Notes: generated by a model not told the origin, from the letters alone. A stretch of DNA of 64,000 nt from Clostridiales bacterium (GCA_004553625.1 SFKX01000019.1:1-64000); one strand, 5' to 3'. Counted from the stretch's first letter, positions 16,767 through 25,766 are shown. Numbers and translations are program-made.

Positions 16767-18101
16767 TTATCTCTTGTTGGAGCGGCGCCAGATACGCTGC
16801 TCTTCGGCGGCTTTTATTAGCTCGTCGCGGAAGTCGGGGTGGGCTATTGAAACCAGCATTTCTGCGCGCTCCCAGCTGCTCCGGCCGGCGAGGTTCACAA
16901 CGCCCTGCTCAGTGGCGATGTAATAGGCCTGGCTGCGCGGGGAGGTGATTATCTCGCCGTTGAAGTGCGGAACGATATTCGAGGTCCGCACCCCGTCCTT
17001 GCCGACGCGGGAGGAGGCCACGCAGATAAAGCTCTTGCCGCCATTGGACATGGACGCGCCGGTGAGGAAGTCCACCTGGCCGCCGGTGCCGCTGATGTGG
17101 CGCAGGCCGGCGCTCTCGGAGTTTATCTGGCCGTAGAGGTCCACGGAGACGCAGCTGTTGAGCGACACGAAGTTGTCCATCGAGGCTATGACCGCGGGGT
17201 CGTTCACATAGGCGATGGGCAGGGCAATAACTCCGGGGTTTTCGTCCAGCCAGTCGTAGAGCGCCTGCGAGCCGGTGGCAAGTCCCAGCACGCCCTTGCC
17301 GGGGAAGATGTTCTTGCGCTTGTTAGTGAGCTTGCCCGCCTTGTAGAGGTCAAGGAAGCCGTCGGTGCACAGCTCGGTATGCATGCCGAGGTCCTTCAGG
17401 TCGCTCTGCGCGATGATGGAGCCCAGCGCGTCCGGAGTGCCGCCTATGCCGAGCTGGAGCGTCGCGCCGTCTACGATGTGCGGGATGATGTTCTGCGCTA
17501 TCTGGATATCTTCCGGCGAGGGTTTTTTGGCCGGGACGGTCGGCACCGGGCCGTGCTCGCCCTCTACGACCATGGTGACGTCGGAGATATGGATGCTCTC
17601 GTTGTATGCGCCGTAGATCTTGGGCAGCTTGTCGTTGACCTCGATGACGATGGCGTCAGCGCGGCCTATCATATCAAGCGCCGTTCCGGCGGAGAGGGAG
17701 AAGTTGAAGTAGCCGTGCTTGTCCATAGGCGTGGCGCAGACGTAAGCCACGTTGACATGCAGGAACTCGCGGTGATACCACGCGAGGTTGCGAAATATCA
17801 TGGGGGAGAAGTAGGCGCGGCCTTTGTCGATAAAGCTGCGGTCATAACCGGAGCAATGCCAGACGTTGTAGCAGAAGTGTTCGCCCTCCGGGTCGCACTC
17901 AACAGCCTGAATGGGGCCGTACATTATTTGCGCACGGATCTTGACGTCAAAAAGCTCATCTCTCCGCTTGGCCAGTGCAGCGTCGCACAGCGAGGCGAAG
18001 GTGGTGCCGTTGCCGTATTCCACCCAGTCGCCGCTCTTGACGAGCTTGGCGGCATCCTCCGGGGTGCCGAGCTTAGATTTGTATTCGCTTATGAAGTCCA
18101 T
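16767..18101 (-). CDS. Acetyl-CoA hydrolase/transferase family CoA-transferase (butyryl-CoA:acetate type likely)
   Basis: Full-length (444 aa) member of the AcetylCoA_hydro family. It has the catalytic glutamate E243 in MHTELCTDGF, the oxyanion/CoA motif LQLGIGGTPDALG and the C-terminal GTGGQVDFLTGASMS. Family members move CoA between acyl-CoA and acetate or 4-hydroxybutyrate; the gut butyrate producers' But enzyme is the closest type I recall, but 4-hydroxybutyrate CoA-transferase cannot be excluded. SD GGAGG lies eight bases before ATG 18101. It diverges from an iron alcohol dehydrogenase gene, and together they could handle acyl-CoA and aldehyde end products. Confidence 0.9.
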   Translation of the reverse strand: MDFISEYKSKLGTPEDAAKLVKSGDWVEYGNGTTFASLCDAALAKRRDELFDVKIRAQIMYGPIQAVECDPEGEHFCYNVWHCSGYDRSFIDKGRAYFSPMIFRNLAWYHREFLHVNVAYVCATPMDKHGYFNFSLSAGTALDMIGRADAIVIEVNDKLPKIYGAYNESIHISDVTMVVEGEHGPVPTVPAKKPSPEDIQIAQNIIPHIVDGATLQLGIGGTPDALGSIIAQSDLKDLGMHTELCTDGFLDLYKAGKLTNKRKNIFPGKGVLGLATGSQALYDWLDENPGVIALPIAYVNDPAVIASMDNFVSLNSCVSVDLYGQINSESAGLRHISGTGGQVDFLTGASMSNGGKSFICVASSRVGKDGVRTSNIVPHFNGEIITSPRSQAYYIATEQGVVNLAGRSSWERAEMLVSIAHPDFRDELIKAAEEQRIWRRSNKR

Positions 18102-18180
18102 ATCTTATCCTCCGTAAAACAATTTTTCACACACATTCCTATTATTGCACGTCCGGGCTTCAAAGGCAAGGGGCGAGTGC

Positions 18181-18209
18181 TTCACAAAAGTGGTAATATG
18201 GGCTATAAT
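18181..18209 (+). promoter_or_regulatory. Sigma-A-like promoter of the alcohol dehydrogenase gene
   Basis: TTCACA (18181-18186), 17-base spacer and perfect TATAAT (18204-18209). The predicted start near 18216 leaves a leader of only about 12 bases that still includes the SD. Confidence 0.65.
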
Positions 18210-18227
18210 TAAGGCGAGGTGAGGATA

Positions 18228-19385
18228 ATGCTGGATTTTGAACTATATACACCAACCAAAATCTTTTTCGGACGCGGGCGCTGTGACGAGGTCGGCAAGG
18301 TCGTTGCTGCCTACGGCTGCCGCAAGCCGCTCATATCCTATGGCGGCGGAAGCGCACGCCGCTCCGGGCTCCTGGGCAGGGTTGAGGCATCTTTAAGAGA
18401 TGCTGGTCTTGACTTTGCCGAATTAGGCGGCGTTCGGGCAAATCCTACAGTTGAGTTCTGCGCTGAGACCGCCTCATATGCCCGCGAGCAGGGCTGCGAC
18501 ATGCTCCTAGCCGTCGGCGGCGGCAGCGTAATAGACAATGCAAAAATGGCCTCGCACTGCGTCAGGACCGGGCGCGACCCCTGGGACTATACAGACCACC
18601 GCGCCGAACCAACTGACAGTTTGCCCGTTGGCGTCGTCCTAACGATTGCCGCCACAGGCAGCGAGATGAGCGACAGCGCCGTGCTCACCAACACCGCCCT
18701 CGGTGTCAAGCGCGGCCTCAGCTGCGAGGCGAATCGCCCGCTCTTTGCCATCATGGACCCGGAGCTGAGCTTCACGCTCCCGCCATACCAGACCGCCTGC
18801 GGCGTCGTGGACATTCTCATGCACACAATGGAGCGCTACATGTGTACGAACCCGGACAACGAGCTCATAGACCGCATGTCCGAGGGGCTGATGACCGCCG
18901 TGATCGACGCTGGCCGGACGGCGATGTCTGCGCCGGAGGACTACGAGGCCCGGGCGACGCTCATGTTTGCCGGCAGCCTCTCTCACAACGGCCTGACCGG
19001 GGCCGGACGCAGCTGCGGGCTCTGGGCGCACAAGCTCCAGCACGAGATGAGCGCTCTTGACGACAGAATAGCCCACGGCGCGGGCCTGGCCGTAATTTGG
19101 CCGGCATACCTCGAGTTTTTTGCAAGGCGCGGCCTGTTTAACGAAAGGCTCACGCGATACGCGCAAAAGATCTGGGGCAGGTCAGATATACGCGGCGGGA
19201 TCGAGGCCACGCGTGAATACTTCCGCAGTCTGGGTATGCCGGAACGGCTGTCGGACTTTGGGCTCACAGCGGAGGACGCAGAGTATATGAGCCGCCGCTG
19301 CACGGACAATGGAAATAAGAGCTTTCCGAGCGTCATCCCTCTCGGGCTCGACGAAGTGCGCGAGATCTACTCCCTCTGCCTCTGA
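18228..19385 (+). CDS. Iron-containing alcohol dehydrogenase (butanol dehydrogenase-like)
   Basis: Group III Fe-ADH fold of 385 aa. It has the nucleotide-binding GGGSVID motif and the metal ligands Asp and His in VVDILMHTMERYM, His in KLQHEMSAL and His in DRIAHGAGLAVIWPA, as in YqhD/BdhA proteins. These reduce aldehydes with NAD(P)H. ATG 18228 is chosen over GTG 18219 because GAGGTG overlaps the GTG and sits six bases before the ATG. Its 3' end overlaps the convergent symporter gene by 19 bases, and I see no terminator between them. Confidence 0.94.
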   Translation: MLDFELYTPTKIFFGRGRCDEVGKVVAAYGCRKPLISYGGGSARRSGLLGRVEASLRDAGLDFAELGGVRANPTVEFCAETASYAREQGCDMLLAVGGGSVIDNAKMASHCVRTGRDPWDYTDHRAEPTDSLPVGVVLTIAATGSEMSDSAVLTNTALGVKRGLSCEANRPLFAIMDPELSFTLPPYQTACGVVDILMHTMERYMCTNPDNELIDRMSEGLMTAVIDAGRTAMSAPEDYEARATLMFAGSLSHNGLTGAGRSCGLWAHKLQHEMSALDDRIAHGAGLAVIWPAYLEFFARRGLFNERLTRYAQKIWGRSDIRGGIEATREYFRSLGMPERLSDFGLTAEDAEYMSRRCTDNGNKSFPSVIPLGLDEVREIYSLCL

Positions 19386-20734
19386 GCGAAATAGGCCCGT
19401 GTAAGCCTTGCCGCTTCGCCTGAGAGCAGCAGGAGAGACGTCAGGTTCGGCAGAGCCATGAGTGCGTTGGTGAGGTCAGCCAGCTCCCAGACCAGGCTGC
19501 GGACAGACGCCGCGCCCAGCACGGCGCAAAGCGAATAGACGAGCAGGTACGCACGCGCTGAACGTGTACCCAGCAGGAAACCGCAGCAGCGCAGGCCGTA
19601 CATGCCCCAGCTCAGCAGGGAGGAGAGCGAAAAGAGAAGTAGGCACAGTGCCAATATTGCTGCTGCTCCGCCGCCGCCGAAAACTCCTGCAAAGGCCGAT
19701 ACGGAAAGCGAGAGCGAGGCTGCGGAGCCATAGGGTATGGCCGCGCCGGAGCAGAGCAGGGCAAGGCCGGTGAGCGTACAGATCACGAAGGTATCCGCAA
19801 AGACTTCAAAAATGCCGTAAAAACCCTGCCTGACAGGTTCGGTCTCGGCAGCGGAGGAGTGTGCGATCGGAGCTGAACCCAGCCCGGCCTCGTTTGAAAA
19901 CAGGCCGCGGCGCAGACCCCAGCCGATGCAGGCGCGCAGCCCTATGCCGCCGCATACGGCCTGTGGACGGAAAGCGCAGACGAATATGTCCCGCAGCACG
20001 CCGCCGAGCCGCCAATAGTTGGCGCAGATAACGGCGATGCAGGCCAGAGCGTAGACAAGGCCCATCAGCGGCACAAGCGCCTCGCAAACACGTCCCAGGC
20101 GCTTCATGCCGCCGTTGAGAACGAGAAATCCGCATGCTGCTACAAGTGCGCCTATGACGATGGAAAACAGTTCCTTTTCAGCTGCAAGGTCCGTGGAAAG
20201 CTCCATTATTAGCGTCCTTGCTGCACTGCTTATCTCTCCGCCCTGGATAGCGCTGCCCATGGCGAGAGCGCCGAGCGCGCCGAAAAAAGCAAAGCAGCGT
20301 GCCAGAGGCATGAAGCGGGGACCCAGCCCGTTTTTGATGGTATACATTGGTCCGCCCAACCAGACTCCGCCGTCTCCGCGTTCGCGAAAGCGGAGAGCAA
20401 GCGTGACCTCGGCATATTTCGTGGCCATGCCCAGCGCGGCGCTCAGCCAGAGCCAGAACAACGCGCCGGGTCCGCCCAGAGATATAGCAAGCGCCACTCC
20501 AGCGATGTTTCCGGTCCCGACAGTGCCGGCAAGCGCGGCGCAGAGGGCCTGCATTGGCGTGATGCCGTCCGCGGACTGTGCATCCCTTCGCAAAGCCCCT
20601 CCCAGGACGTGACGCATAGCCTCCGGAAAATGCCGCAGCTGGATAAAGCCGCAGCGTATGCTCAGGTACAGGCCGGCGCCGGCCAGAAGCACGGCCATTG
20701 GCAAGCCCCAAAACCAACTCAAAAACTCTCCCAA
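19367..20734 (-). CDS. Sodium:alanine/glycine symporter (AGCS family)
   Basis: A hydrophobic 455-aa protein with about ten membrane helices and the AGCS signature (GTVGTGNIAGVALAISLGGPG, KYAEVTLALRFR, GPMYTIKNGLG, and GLRRGLFSNEAGLGSAP). The family imports alanine, glycine or related amino acids with Na+. The start is TTG 20734: GGGAGG lies eight bases upstream and no ATG fits. It is a single-gene unit, convergent and overlapping with the alcohol dehydrogenase. Confidence 0.94.
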   Translation of the reverse strand: MGEFLSWFWGLPMAVLLAGAGLYLSIRCGFIQLRHFPEAMRHVLGGALRRDAQSADGITPMQALCAALAGTVGTGNIAGVALAISLGGPGALFWLWLSAALGMATKYAEVTLALRFRERGDGGVWLGGPMYTIKNGLGPRFMPLARCFAFFGALGALAMGSAIQGGEISSAARTLIMELSTDLAAEKELFSIVIGALVAACGFLVLNGGMKRLGRVCEALVPLMGLVYALACIAVICANYWRLGGVLRDIFVCAFRPQAVCGGIGLRACIGWGLRRGLFSNEAGLGSAPIAHSSAAETEPVRQGFYGIFEVFADTFVICTLTGLALLCSGAAIPYGSAASLSLSVSAFAGVFGGGGAAAILALCLLLFSLSSLLSWGMYGLRCCGFLLGTRSARAYLLVYSLCAVLGAASVRSLVWELADLTNALMALPNLTSLLLLSGEAARLTRAYFAQRQRE

Positions 20735-20821
20735 CCGCTTCGCCTCCCACTTTGATAATACGTTGCTGCATACGGCTGCATGACTTGACGGAGAAAGGGG
20801 AGCGGAGGTATATTAGACGCC

Positions 20822-21547
20822 ATGGATAATGAACTTGAAATGCTTAAAAAGCGCCTGGTTGAGCTGTCACGCCGTTCGGCAGAGCGCGGGATAAAGACAA
20901 ATTCTGAATTTCTGAGTCTTGGAGAGCAGACGGAACTCTTGCGGCTGAGGCTGGAAAGCCCCTGCGCGCTTGACGGCGGATACGCCGAGGCGGAAAGGCG
21001 CGTAGCCGTGTTCGGGGGCGAGAGAGCTCCGCTGTGCTGCCTGGAGATATCGCCGGTGTCGAAAAAGTTTGCGGAGCCGCTGACGCACCGAGACTATCTT
21101 GGTGCGCTCATGGGTCTTGGCCTGCGTCGGAGCGTGCTAGGTGACGTGGTGCTATGCGGCGGGAACGCCTATGTTTTCTGTCTGGAGAGCGTGGCGGGCC
21201 ACATAGCGGACGGACTGACGCAGGTGCGCAGAACTCAGGTGCGCGTGGCCACGGCGGAAACGCCTCCGGAGGAGGCGGTGCGCCCGCCGGAGCCGGTGAC
21301 AGTGAACGCCGCTTCGGAGAGGTTGGACGCCGTGGTAGCGGCAGTGTTCGACCTCTCGCGCGCGGAGAGCCAGCGCCTGTTCGAGGCAGAGCGCGTTATG
21401 GAAAACGGCCTGACGGCTCGATCCGCTTCGGCAAAGCTGGAGACTGGAACTATGGTTTCCGTGCGCGGCCTGGGCAGGTTCAGGTTTGAGGAGGTAGCTG
21501 GTGAGACGCGCAAGGGCCGGCTGCGTATAAAAGTACGGAAATACTGA
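20822..21547 (+). CDS. ylmH: YlmH-family RNA-binding protein with S4 domain
   Basis: The middle (about residues 60-130) matches the YlmH domain (HRDYLGALMGLGLRRSVLGDV), and the C-terminal 75 residues form an S4 RNA-binding fold (SERLDAVVAAVFDLSRAES... MENGLTA, TMVSVRGLGRFRF). In Firmicutes YlmH is linked to cell division and, more recently, to rescue of stalled ribosomal large subunits. It usually sits in the divIVA/ylm cluster but stands alone here. The GGAGG (20804-20808) is 13 bases from the ATG, an unusually long spacing, and I see no better start. Confidence 0.9.
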   Translation: MDNELEMLKKRLVELSRRSAERGIKTNSEFLSLGEQTELLRLRLESPCALDGGYAEAERRVAVFGGERAPLCCLEISPVSKKFAEPLTHRDYLGALMGLGLRRSVLGDVVLCGGNAYVFCLESVAGHIADGLTQVRRTQVRVATAETPPEEAVRPPEPVTVNAASERLDAVVAAVFDLSRAESQRLFEAERVMENGLTARSASAKLETGTMVSVRGLGRFRFEEVAGETRKGRLRIKVRKY

Positions 21548-21550
21548 AAG

Positions 21551-21585
21551 AACTTGCGGGGCCGCATATCGTGGCCCCGCAAGTT
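21551..21585. terminator. Long hairpin between ylmH and spoIIID
   Basis: A 13-bp perfect inverted repeat (21551-21563 with 21573-21585) around a nine-base loop begins three bases after the ylmH stop and ends on the spoIIID stop codon. No T tract follows on either strand, so it may be an mRNA-end stabiliser rather than a true terminator. Confidence 0.6.
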
Positions 21586-21833
21586 CATATGCCCTTGTAT
21601 TTTCTGCGAGTAGCCATCCCGCCGCGGATGTGTCTTTCGGCCTTGTTGAGCTCAAGCAGGCTGCGCACCTCGGAATAGAGTTCCGGGCTCACACCCTCGA
21701 GACGCTCCGTGATGTCCTTGTGTACTGTGGATTTGGATACCCCGAACTTTTTTGCGGCGGCGCGGACGGTGGCCCGATTTTCGGTTATGTACTCCGCAAG
21801 CCTTACGGCCCGCTCCTCGATGTCAGTCCTCAT
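21585..21833 (-). CDS. spoIIID: Sporulation transcription factor SpoIIID
   Basis: A small (82 aa) basic DNA-binding protein with the helix-turn-helix TVRAAAKKFGVSKSTVHKDI followed by a second recognition helix and a basic tail (RRKYKG), as in SpoIIID. It switches mother-cell gene expression between sigma-E and sigma-K stages. ATG 21833 has GGGAG at the proper distance; the in-frame GTG codons upstream lie closer to that SD. Expected targets in this window would include yunB and the cotJ operon, from knowledge of Bacillus and clostridia, not from sites seen here. Confidence 0.95.
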   Translation of the reverse strand: MRTDIEERAVRLAEYITENRATVRAAAKKFGVSKSTVHKDITERLEGVSPELYSEVRSLLELNKAERHIRGGMATRRKYKGI

Positions 21834-21900
21834 TTTCACCACTCCCGGCTTGTCGTGATGAATTATATGCGGGCGAGACCTCGCCTTATTCCTTGGACCA

Positions 21901-21932
21901 AAGCGGCTCCCGGTGACCGGGAGCCGCTTTTT
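21901..21932 (+). terminator. Strong rightward terminator with no gene before it
   Basis: A 13-bp perfect stem (21901-21913 with 21917-21929), a three-base loop and T tract. The nearest rightward gene, ylmH, ends 350 bases upstream. It shields the FHA operon from read-through or ends an unannotated short RNA starting between about 21843 and 21900. Confidence 0.8.
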
Positions 21933-21969
21933 GCACGGAAAACAGGTGGACGTTTAAGAGCATATGCGG

Positions 21970-21978
21970 TGGTATAGT
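21970..21978 (+). promoter_or_regulatory. Putative extended -10 promoter of the phospho-signalling operon
   Basis: TGG followed by TATAGT, 44 bases before the first start codon and just after the strong terminator. The -35 region is poor, as is common with TGn extended -10 promoters. Confidence 0.45.
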
Positions 21979-22022
21979 CTGGTCAGCAAGTAAATGAAAT
22001 CAGATTTTGGGAGGAATCAGTT

Positions 22023-22601
22023 GTGGAAATAAAGATGGTACAATGCCCCAACGGCCACTATTATAATGCCGCGCTTCATGCCAGCTGCCCGGAATGTGAG
22101 AGCGGCATCGGCCACACCGTTGCCGTCGGCGTCGGCGGCTCTGCGCCAAAATTCTCTGAGACGGAAGCGATAACCCTGCCGCGCGATTCGCAGATAGAGC
22201 CGTTTGAACCCACTGTGATCGGCTTTGAGTCCGCTGAAGGCAGGCCCGAGCCCGTTGTGGGCTGGCTCGTGTGTATAGAGGGCGTATCCAAGGGAGTGGA
22301 TTACCGCCTGCATGCCGGCTACAACTATATTGGCCGCGAGATCGGAGACGTTCACATACACGGCGATATGCAGATATCGCGCAAAAACCACGCGATGATC
22401 GCCTACGACAGCAGCGAGCGCACATATTATGTCGGACCGTCCGCCGGACGCAATCTCATAAAAGTCAACGGCAAGACCGTGCTCAACGCAGCAGAGATAA
22501 AGAGCTACGACATAATTTCCATCGGCACGACGAAGCTCATGTTTGTTGCCCTCTGCGGTGAGCAGTTCGGCTGGAACGAGGGTGATGGCGCCAATGCGTG
22601 A
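22023..22601 (+). CDS. Zinc-ribbon plus FHA-domain protein
   Basis: The N-terminus has a metal-binding pattern C8-P-N-G-H...C22-P-x-C25, like the zinc ribbons of the kinases in the same operon. The C-terminal half (about 85-180) is an FHA domain with YIGRE for phosphothreonine contact and the ISRKNHAMI S-x-x-x-H segment, then ENLIKVNG-like turns (RNLIKVNGKTV). FHA domains read phosphothreonine, so this is a cytoplasmic adaptor or substrate of the two kinases. The start is GTG 22023, eight bases from GGGAGG. Its end overlaps the membrane PP2C gene. Confidence 0.9.
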   Translation: MEIKMVQCPNGHYYNAALHASCPECESGIGHTVAVGVGGSAPKFSETEAITLPRDSQIEPFEPTVIGFESAEGRPEPVVGWLVCIEGVSKGVDYRLHAGYNYIGREIGDVHIHGDMQISRKNHAMIAYDSSERTYYVGPSAGRNLIKVNGKTVLNAAEIKSYDIISIGTTKLMFVALCGEQFGWNEGDGANA

Positions 22602-23709
22602 GAGGCACTTTTCTCTTTCACCGGCGCCGGGCGCCCCGCTTGAGACCGCTCCGCCCTCCGATGTCGCGGAGCCCTCGGCAGCTCCTGAGACTTCGCCCTC
22701 GGCCACTTTGGCGCCGGAGCCCACTCCGGAACCCACACAGATACAGGAGCCGGCAGATACTTTTGCTGCCGTCACGCCGGAGCCCGTGGCGCATACGGAG
22801 CAGCCTGCGCCGCCTGAGGAGACTTTGGGCATTACCTGCGGCTGGATAGCCGCGGGAGCGGCCTTGGCCGCAGCGCTTATCGTATCTGTGCTCTTTCTGG
22901 TGTTCAGGCGGAAGCGCCGCGCCGCCGTGCCGGCCGGCCCTGTCGGCTTTGCGCTCGGCAAGGTCCACGAGCAGGGCGCGCGTGAGAGCCAGCAGGACTG
23001 CTTTGCCGTATCGCCTGCGGAGCTGGAGTGTGAACAGGGGCTTCTTGCCGTCGTGGCGGACGGCATGGGCGGGCTTTCAAACGGCGACAAAGTAAGCCAG
23101 ACTGCCGTCAGCGCAATGCTGGACGGTTTCTGCACTGCGTGCGGTGAGCCTGGGCTGGTTCTCCTGGAGCTGCTCGGTCGGGCAAATCAGGCGGTAAACC
23201 GACTGCTCGGGGCAGAAAACCTGACTAAAAGCGGCTCGACCCTGGCAGCCGGACTGATACGTTCAGGCAAATTTCACTGGATAAGCGTAGGTGACAGCCG
23301 CATCGCGCTCTATAGGAACGGTGCACTCCTACAGCTAAACCGGGAACATGTCTATAGGAACGAGCTGTTCACCTCAGCGGTTAACGGCAAGGATAGTTTC
23401 AACGCAGCGTTGTCAAATCCGCGCGCGGGCGGACTTACCAGTTACCTGGGGATGGGCAATCTCAAGTACATTGATATCCCGGCGGCTCCGGTGGATATTC
23501 AGCCGGGGGACAAATTTATACTCATGAGCGACGGCGTGTACAATGCGTTGGGTCCCGACGAGCTTGGTTCCGCGCTTAAACGTCCGGCACAGGACGCGGC
23601 AGAGGCCATACGCAGAGCGGTGGAAGCCAAAGGCTATGTAACACAGGACAACTACACGGCGATAATCATAGAAGCCGCATCGGGAGAAAGGCGGGCCGGT
23701 CATGATTAA
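22594..23709 (+). CDS. Membrane-anchored PP2C-family Ser/Thr phosphatase
   Basis: An N-terminal stretch of about 75 residues is very rich in Pro, Glu and Ala and resembles a cell-wall-spanning stalk. One membrane helix (WIAAGAALAAALIVSVLFLVF) and a basic stop-transfer (RRKRR) follow, then a cytoplasmic PP2C domain with VVADGMGG, GSTLAAGL, VGDSRIALYRNG, MSDGVYNAL and a terminal DN for metal. It should dephosphorylate Ser/Thr sites made by the neighbouring kinases. ATG 22594 is taken because GAGGG is at good distance; ATG 22585 is in frame. Both lie inside the FHA gene, so translation is coupled. Confidence 0.9.
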   Translation: MRERHFSLSPAPGAPLETAPPSDVAEPSAAPETSPSATLAPEPTPEPTQIQEPADTFAAVTPEPVAHTEQPAPPEETLGITCGWIAAGAALAAALIVSVLFLVFRRKRRAAVPAGPVGFALGKVHEQGARESQQDCFAVSPAELECEQGLLAVVADGMGGLSNGDKVSQTAVSAMLDGFCTACGEPGLVLLELLGRANQAVNRLLGAENLTKSGSTLAAGLIRSGKFHWISVGDSRIALYRNGALLQLNREHVYRNELFTSAVNGKDSFNAALSNPRAGGLTSYLGMGNLKYIDIPAAPVDIQPGDKFILMSDGVYNALGPDELGSALKRPAQDAAEAIRRAVEAKGYVTQDNYTAIIIEAASGERRAGHD

Positions 23710-24415
23710 AACTTCAAGTTATAGCGACACCGGCGGAAGGGACCACAACGAGGACTTTGTCTGCATTTCAGCGTCTGGCGTGAAGCTGTGCGCCGTAGTG
23801 GCCGACGGATTGGGCGGCCACGGCGGGGGAGCGGCAGCCTCCAGAGCGGCGGCTGAGCTCGTAGGCGCCACATGGGACGGTACGGTATCTGAGGACTACC
23901 TGAGCGAGCTCGTCCAGGCTGCGCACCGCAAGGTGCTCTCTCTCCAGACCCAGGCCTGCGCGATGAAAACAACTATAACTTTTTTGGCTGTCAACGGCAT
24001 GAAGGCCGCTTGGGCGCATGTAGGCGACTCGCGAATATACCACTTTCTTGATGGAAGGCTTGTTTCTCGCACACGAGACCACAGCGCGTCTCAGATAGCA
24101 GTCATGCTCGGGACAATAACCGAGGACCAGATACGTTTTCACGAGGACCGCAACCGAGTCTACCGTGCGCTTGGCCAGGACGGGGAACTCAAAGTTGAGA
24201 CGCACTTTGAAGCGCTCAGTCCGGGAAAACACGCATTCCTACTGTGTACGGACGGCTTCTGGGAATTCATAGTTGAGTCTGAGATGGAAAAGGACCTGCG
24301 TAATGCGGCCGACCCGGAAGAGTGGCTTGGCCTCATGCGTGCAAGACTGACGGCGCGAGTCCCCAGCAACAATGACAACAATTCAGCAGCGGCGGCATGG
24401 GTGGACATGGAGTGA
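23702..24415 (+). CDS. Soluble PP2C-family Ser/Thr phosphatase
   Basis: The 237-aa protein is a stand-alone PP2C catalytic domain with the metal-binding motifs GGRDHNEDFV, VVADGLGGHGGG, HVGDSRIYHF, LCTDGFWEF and SNNDNNSA. No membrane segment is present, so it is the free cytoplasmic partner of the membrane phosphatase, whose gene it overlaps by eight bases. In PrkC/PrpC pairs such a phosphatase reverses kinase autophosphorylation; here two phosphatases serve two kinases. Confidence 0.93.
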   Translation: MIKTSSYSDTGGRDHNEDFVCISASGVKLCAVVADGLGGHGGGAAASRAAAELVGATWDGTVSEDYLSELVQAAHRKVLSLQTQACAMKTTITFLAVNGMKAAWAHVGDSRIYHFLDGRLVSRTRDHSASQIAVMLGTITEDQIRFHEDRNRVYRALGQDGELKVETHFEALSPGKHAFLLCTDGFWEFIVESEMEKDLRNAADPEEWLGLMRARLTARVPSNNDNNSAAAAWVDME

Positions 24416-24431
24416 AAAACAGGGGGGGTAA

Positions 24432-25766
24432 ATGATGAAAAAAAGAGCTTTGAGCCTGGCGTTGGCTATAATACTAATTCTGGGCCTGCTGTCTGGCTGC
24501 GGAGCCAGCGGCAAACGCATTGCTGAGGAAGCGCGCAGCGGCGTGGTACGTATTCTGGCCATGCTGCCTGACCTGGAGACCGGAGACATAGTCTATGCGA
24601 CGGGATCCGCCTTCGGCGTAGGCAAAGCAGGGGAAGCTACGGATGTGTTTGTGACAAACACACATGTTGTCCAGAACAGCTACAATACCGAAAGCGGAGT
24701 GCTTGATGCACCGGCCGTCAGTGTCTGGATACTCAAAAACGATCTTGCCTGGAACCCCGTCACCGGTTTAGACACCAGCCAGGCGATACCCTGCACGGTA
24801 CTCTACGCCTCTTCCGGCATGTACCCGGATTATGCAGTCATCCGCGCGAGCGAAGCTCCCGAAGGCCGGGTGGCCCTGCCGCTCATTGAGGACGATGACG
24901 CGCTCGGAGTGACGGACGAGGTCTTTGCTCTGGGTTATCCCGGCTCTTCCGACCTCACGGAACAGGGCGTCTATGGCGGAAACCTTGTCGCCGACGTGGA
25001 CGACGTCACCGTAACGGGCGGCAGCATCGAACGCTTCACCACCTCCACGACCTTCGGCAACACCAAACTGATACAGCACGGCGCTCAGATAAATCACGGC
25101 AACTCAGGCGGTCCGCTCCTGGACTCAAAAGGCGCAGTCATCGGCATCAACACCTATATCCTGGGCGCGAACGCTTCCACCGGAGACCGTACTTCTTCCT
25201 ATTCCGTAAGCATCAGTTACGTCCGGGATAAGCTCGACGAGCTCGGTATCGAATACGACGTATCCGGCGGCAGTATGGTCTGGTTATTTATCGTTATAGG
25301 AGCGGTGATCATACTGGCAGCCGCGGGCCTGACCTTCTGGTTTATGAAGAAAAAAGGACGCATACCCACAAAACGCAAACCCGCAAAAACGGATTACGGC
25401 AAAACAACTTCCGTGGACACCGGAACGGGGCTTGAGGAGCTGCGCCTCCAGTGCCTGAGCGGCGCCTTTGCAGGCAAGCGTTTCTCGCTGACAGCGCAGG
25501 TCAGGATAGGTAGAGACCCCGGGAAAAATGACCTTGTCTACCCTTCGAACACTCAGGGCGTCAGCGGCGTACACTGTGTACTTATATATAACAGCTCCGA
25601 AGCATCGCTGTATCTGAAGGACCTGGGCTCCACCTATGGGACCTATCTTGGCAACGGCCAGAGATTGGCGGCTAGCCAGGCAGTGGCTTTACACGTTGGC
25701 GACAAGTTCTGGCTTGGCTCCGAACGCGAGTGCTTTATGATAACGCGCAAGGGCGGGGTGGTCTGA
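24432..25766 (+). CDS. Trypsin-like serine protease with transmembrane helix and C-terminal FHA domain
   Basis: The order is a lipoprotein-like signal (ILGLLSGCGAS), extracellular S1C/DegP-type protease with triad H78 (TNTHVV), D133 (YPDYAV) and S225 (HGNSGGP), a membrane helix near residues 278-300 (MVWLFIVIGAVIILAAAGLTFWF), a basic linker, and a cytoplasmic FHA domain with IGRDPGKNDLV and a GVSGVHC segment. Phosphothreonine binding inside could thus be coupled to proteolysis outside. A lipobox plus a downstream membrane helix is uncommon and would tether the protein twice. It lies in the kinase/phosphatase operon with its own SD (GGGGGG before ATG 24432/24435). Confidence 0.9.
   Translation: MMKKRALSLALAIILILGLLSGCGASGKRIAEEARSGVVRILAMLPDLETGDIVYATGSAFGVGKAGEATDVFVTNTHVVQNSYNTESGVLDAPAVSVWILKNDLAWNPVTGLDTSQAIPCTVLYASSGMYPDYAVIRASEAPEGRVALPLIEDDDALGVTDEVFALGYPGSSDLTEQGVYGGNLVADVDDVTVTGGSIERFTTSTTFGNTKLIQHGAQINHGNSGGPLLDSKGAVIGINTYILGANASTGDRTSSYSVSISYVRDKLDELGIEYDVSGGSMVWLFIVIGAVIILAAAGLTFWFMKKKGRIPTKRKPAKTDYGKTTSVDTGTGLEELRLQCLSGAFAGKRFSLTAQVRIGRDPGKNDLVYPSNTQGVSGVHCVLIYNSSEASLYLKDLGSTYGTYLGNGQRLAASQAVALHVGDKFWLGSERECFMITRKGGVV

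Noticed and set aside
16965..18212. 415-codon open frame opposite the CoA-transferase gene
   Set aside because: Shadow of a well-conserved enzyme; Val/Asp/Arg-biased translation without domains.
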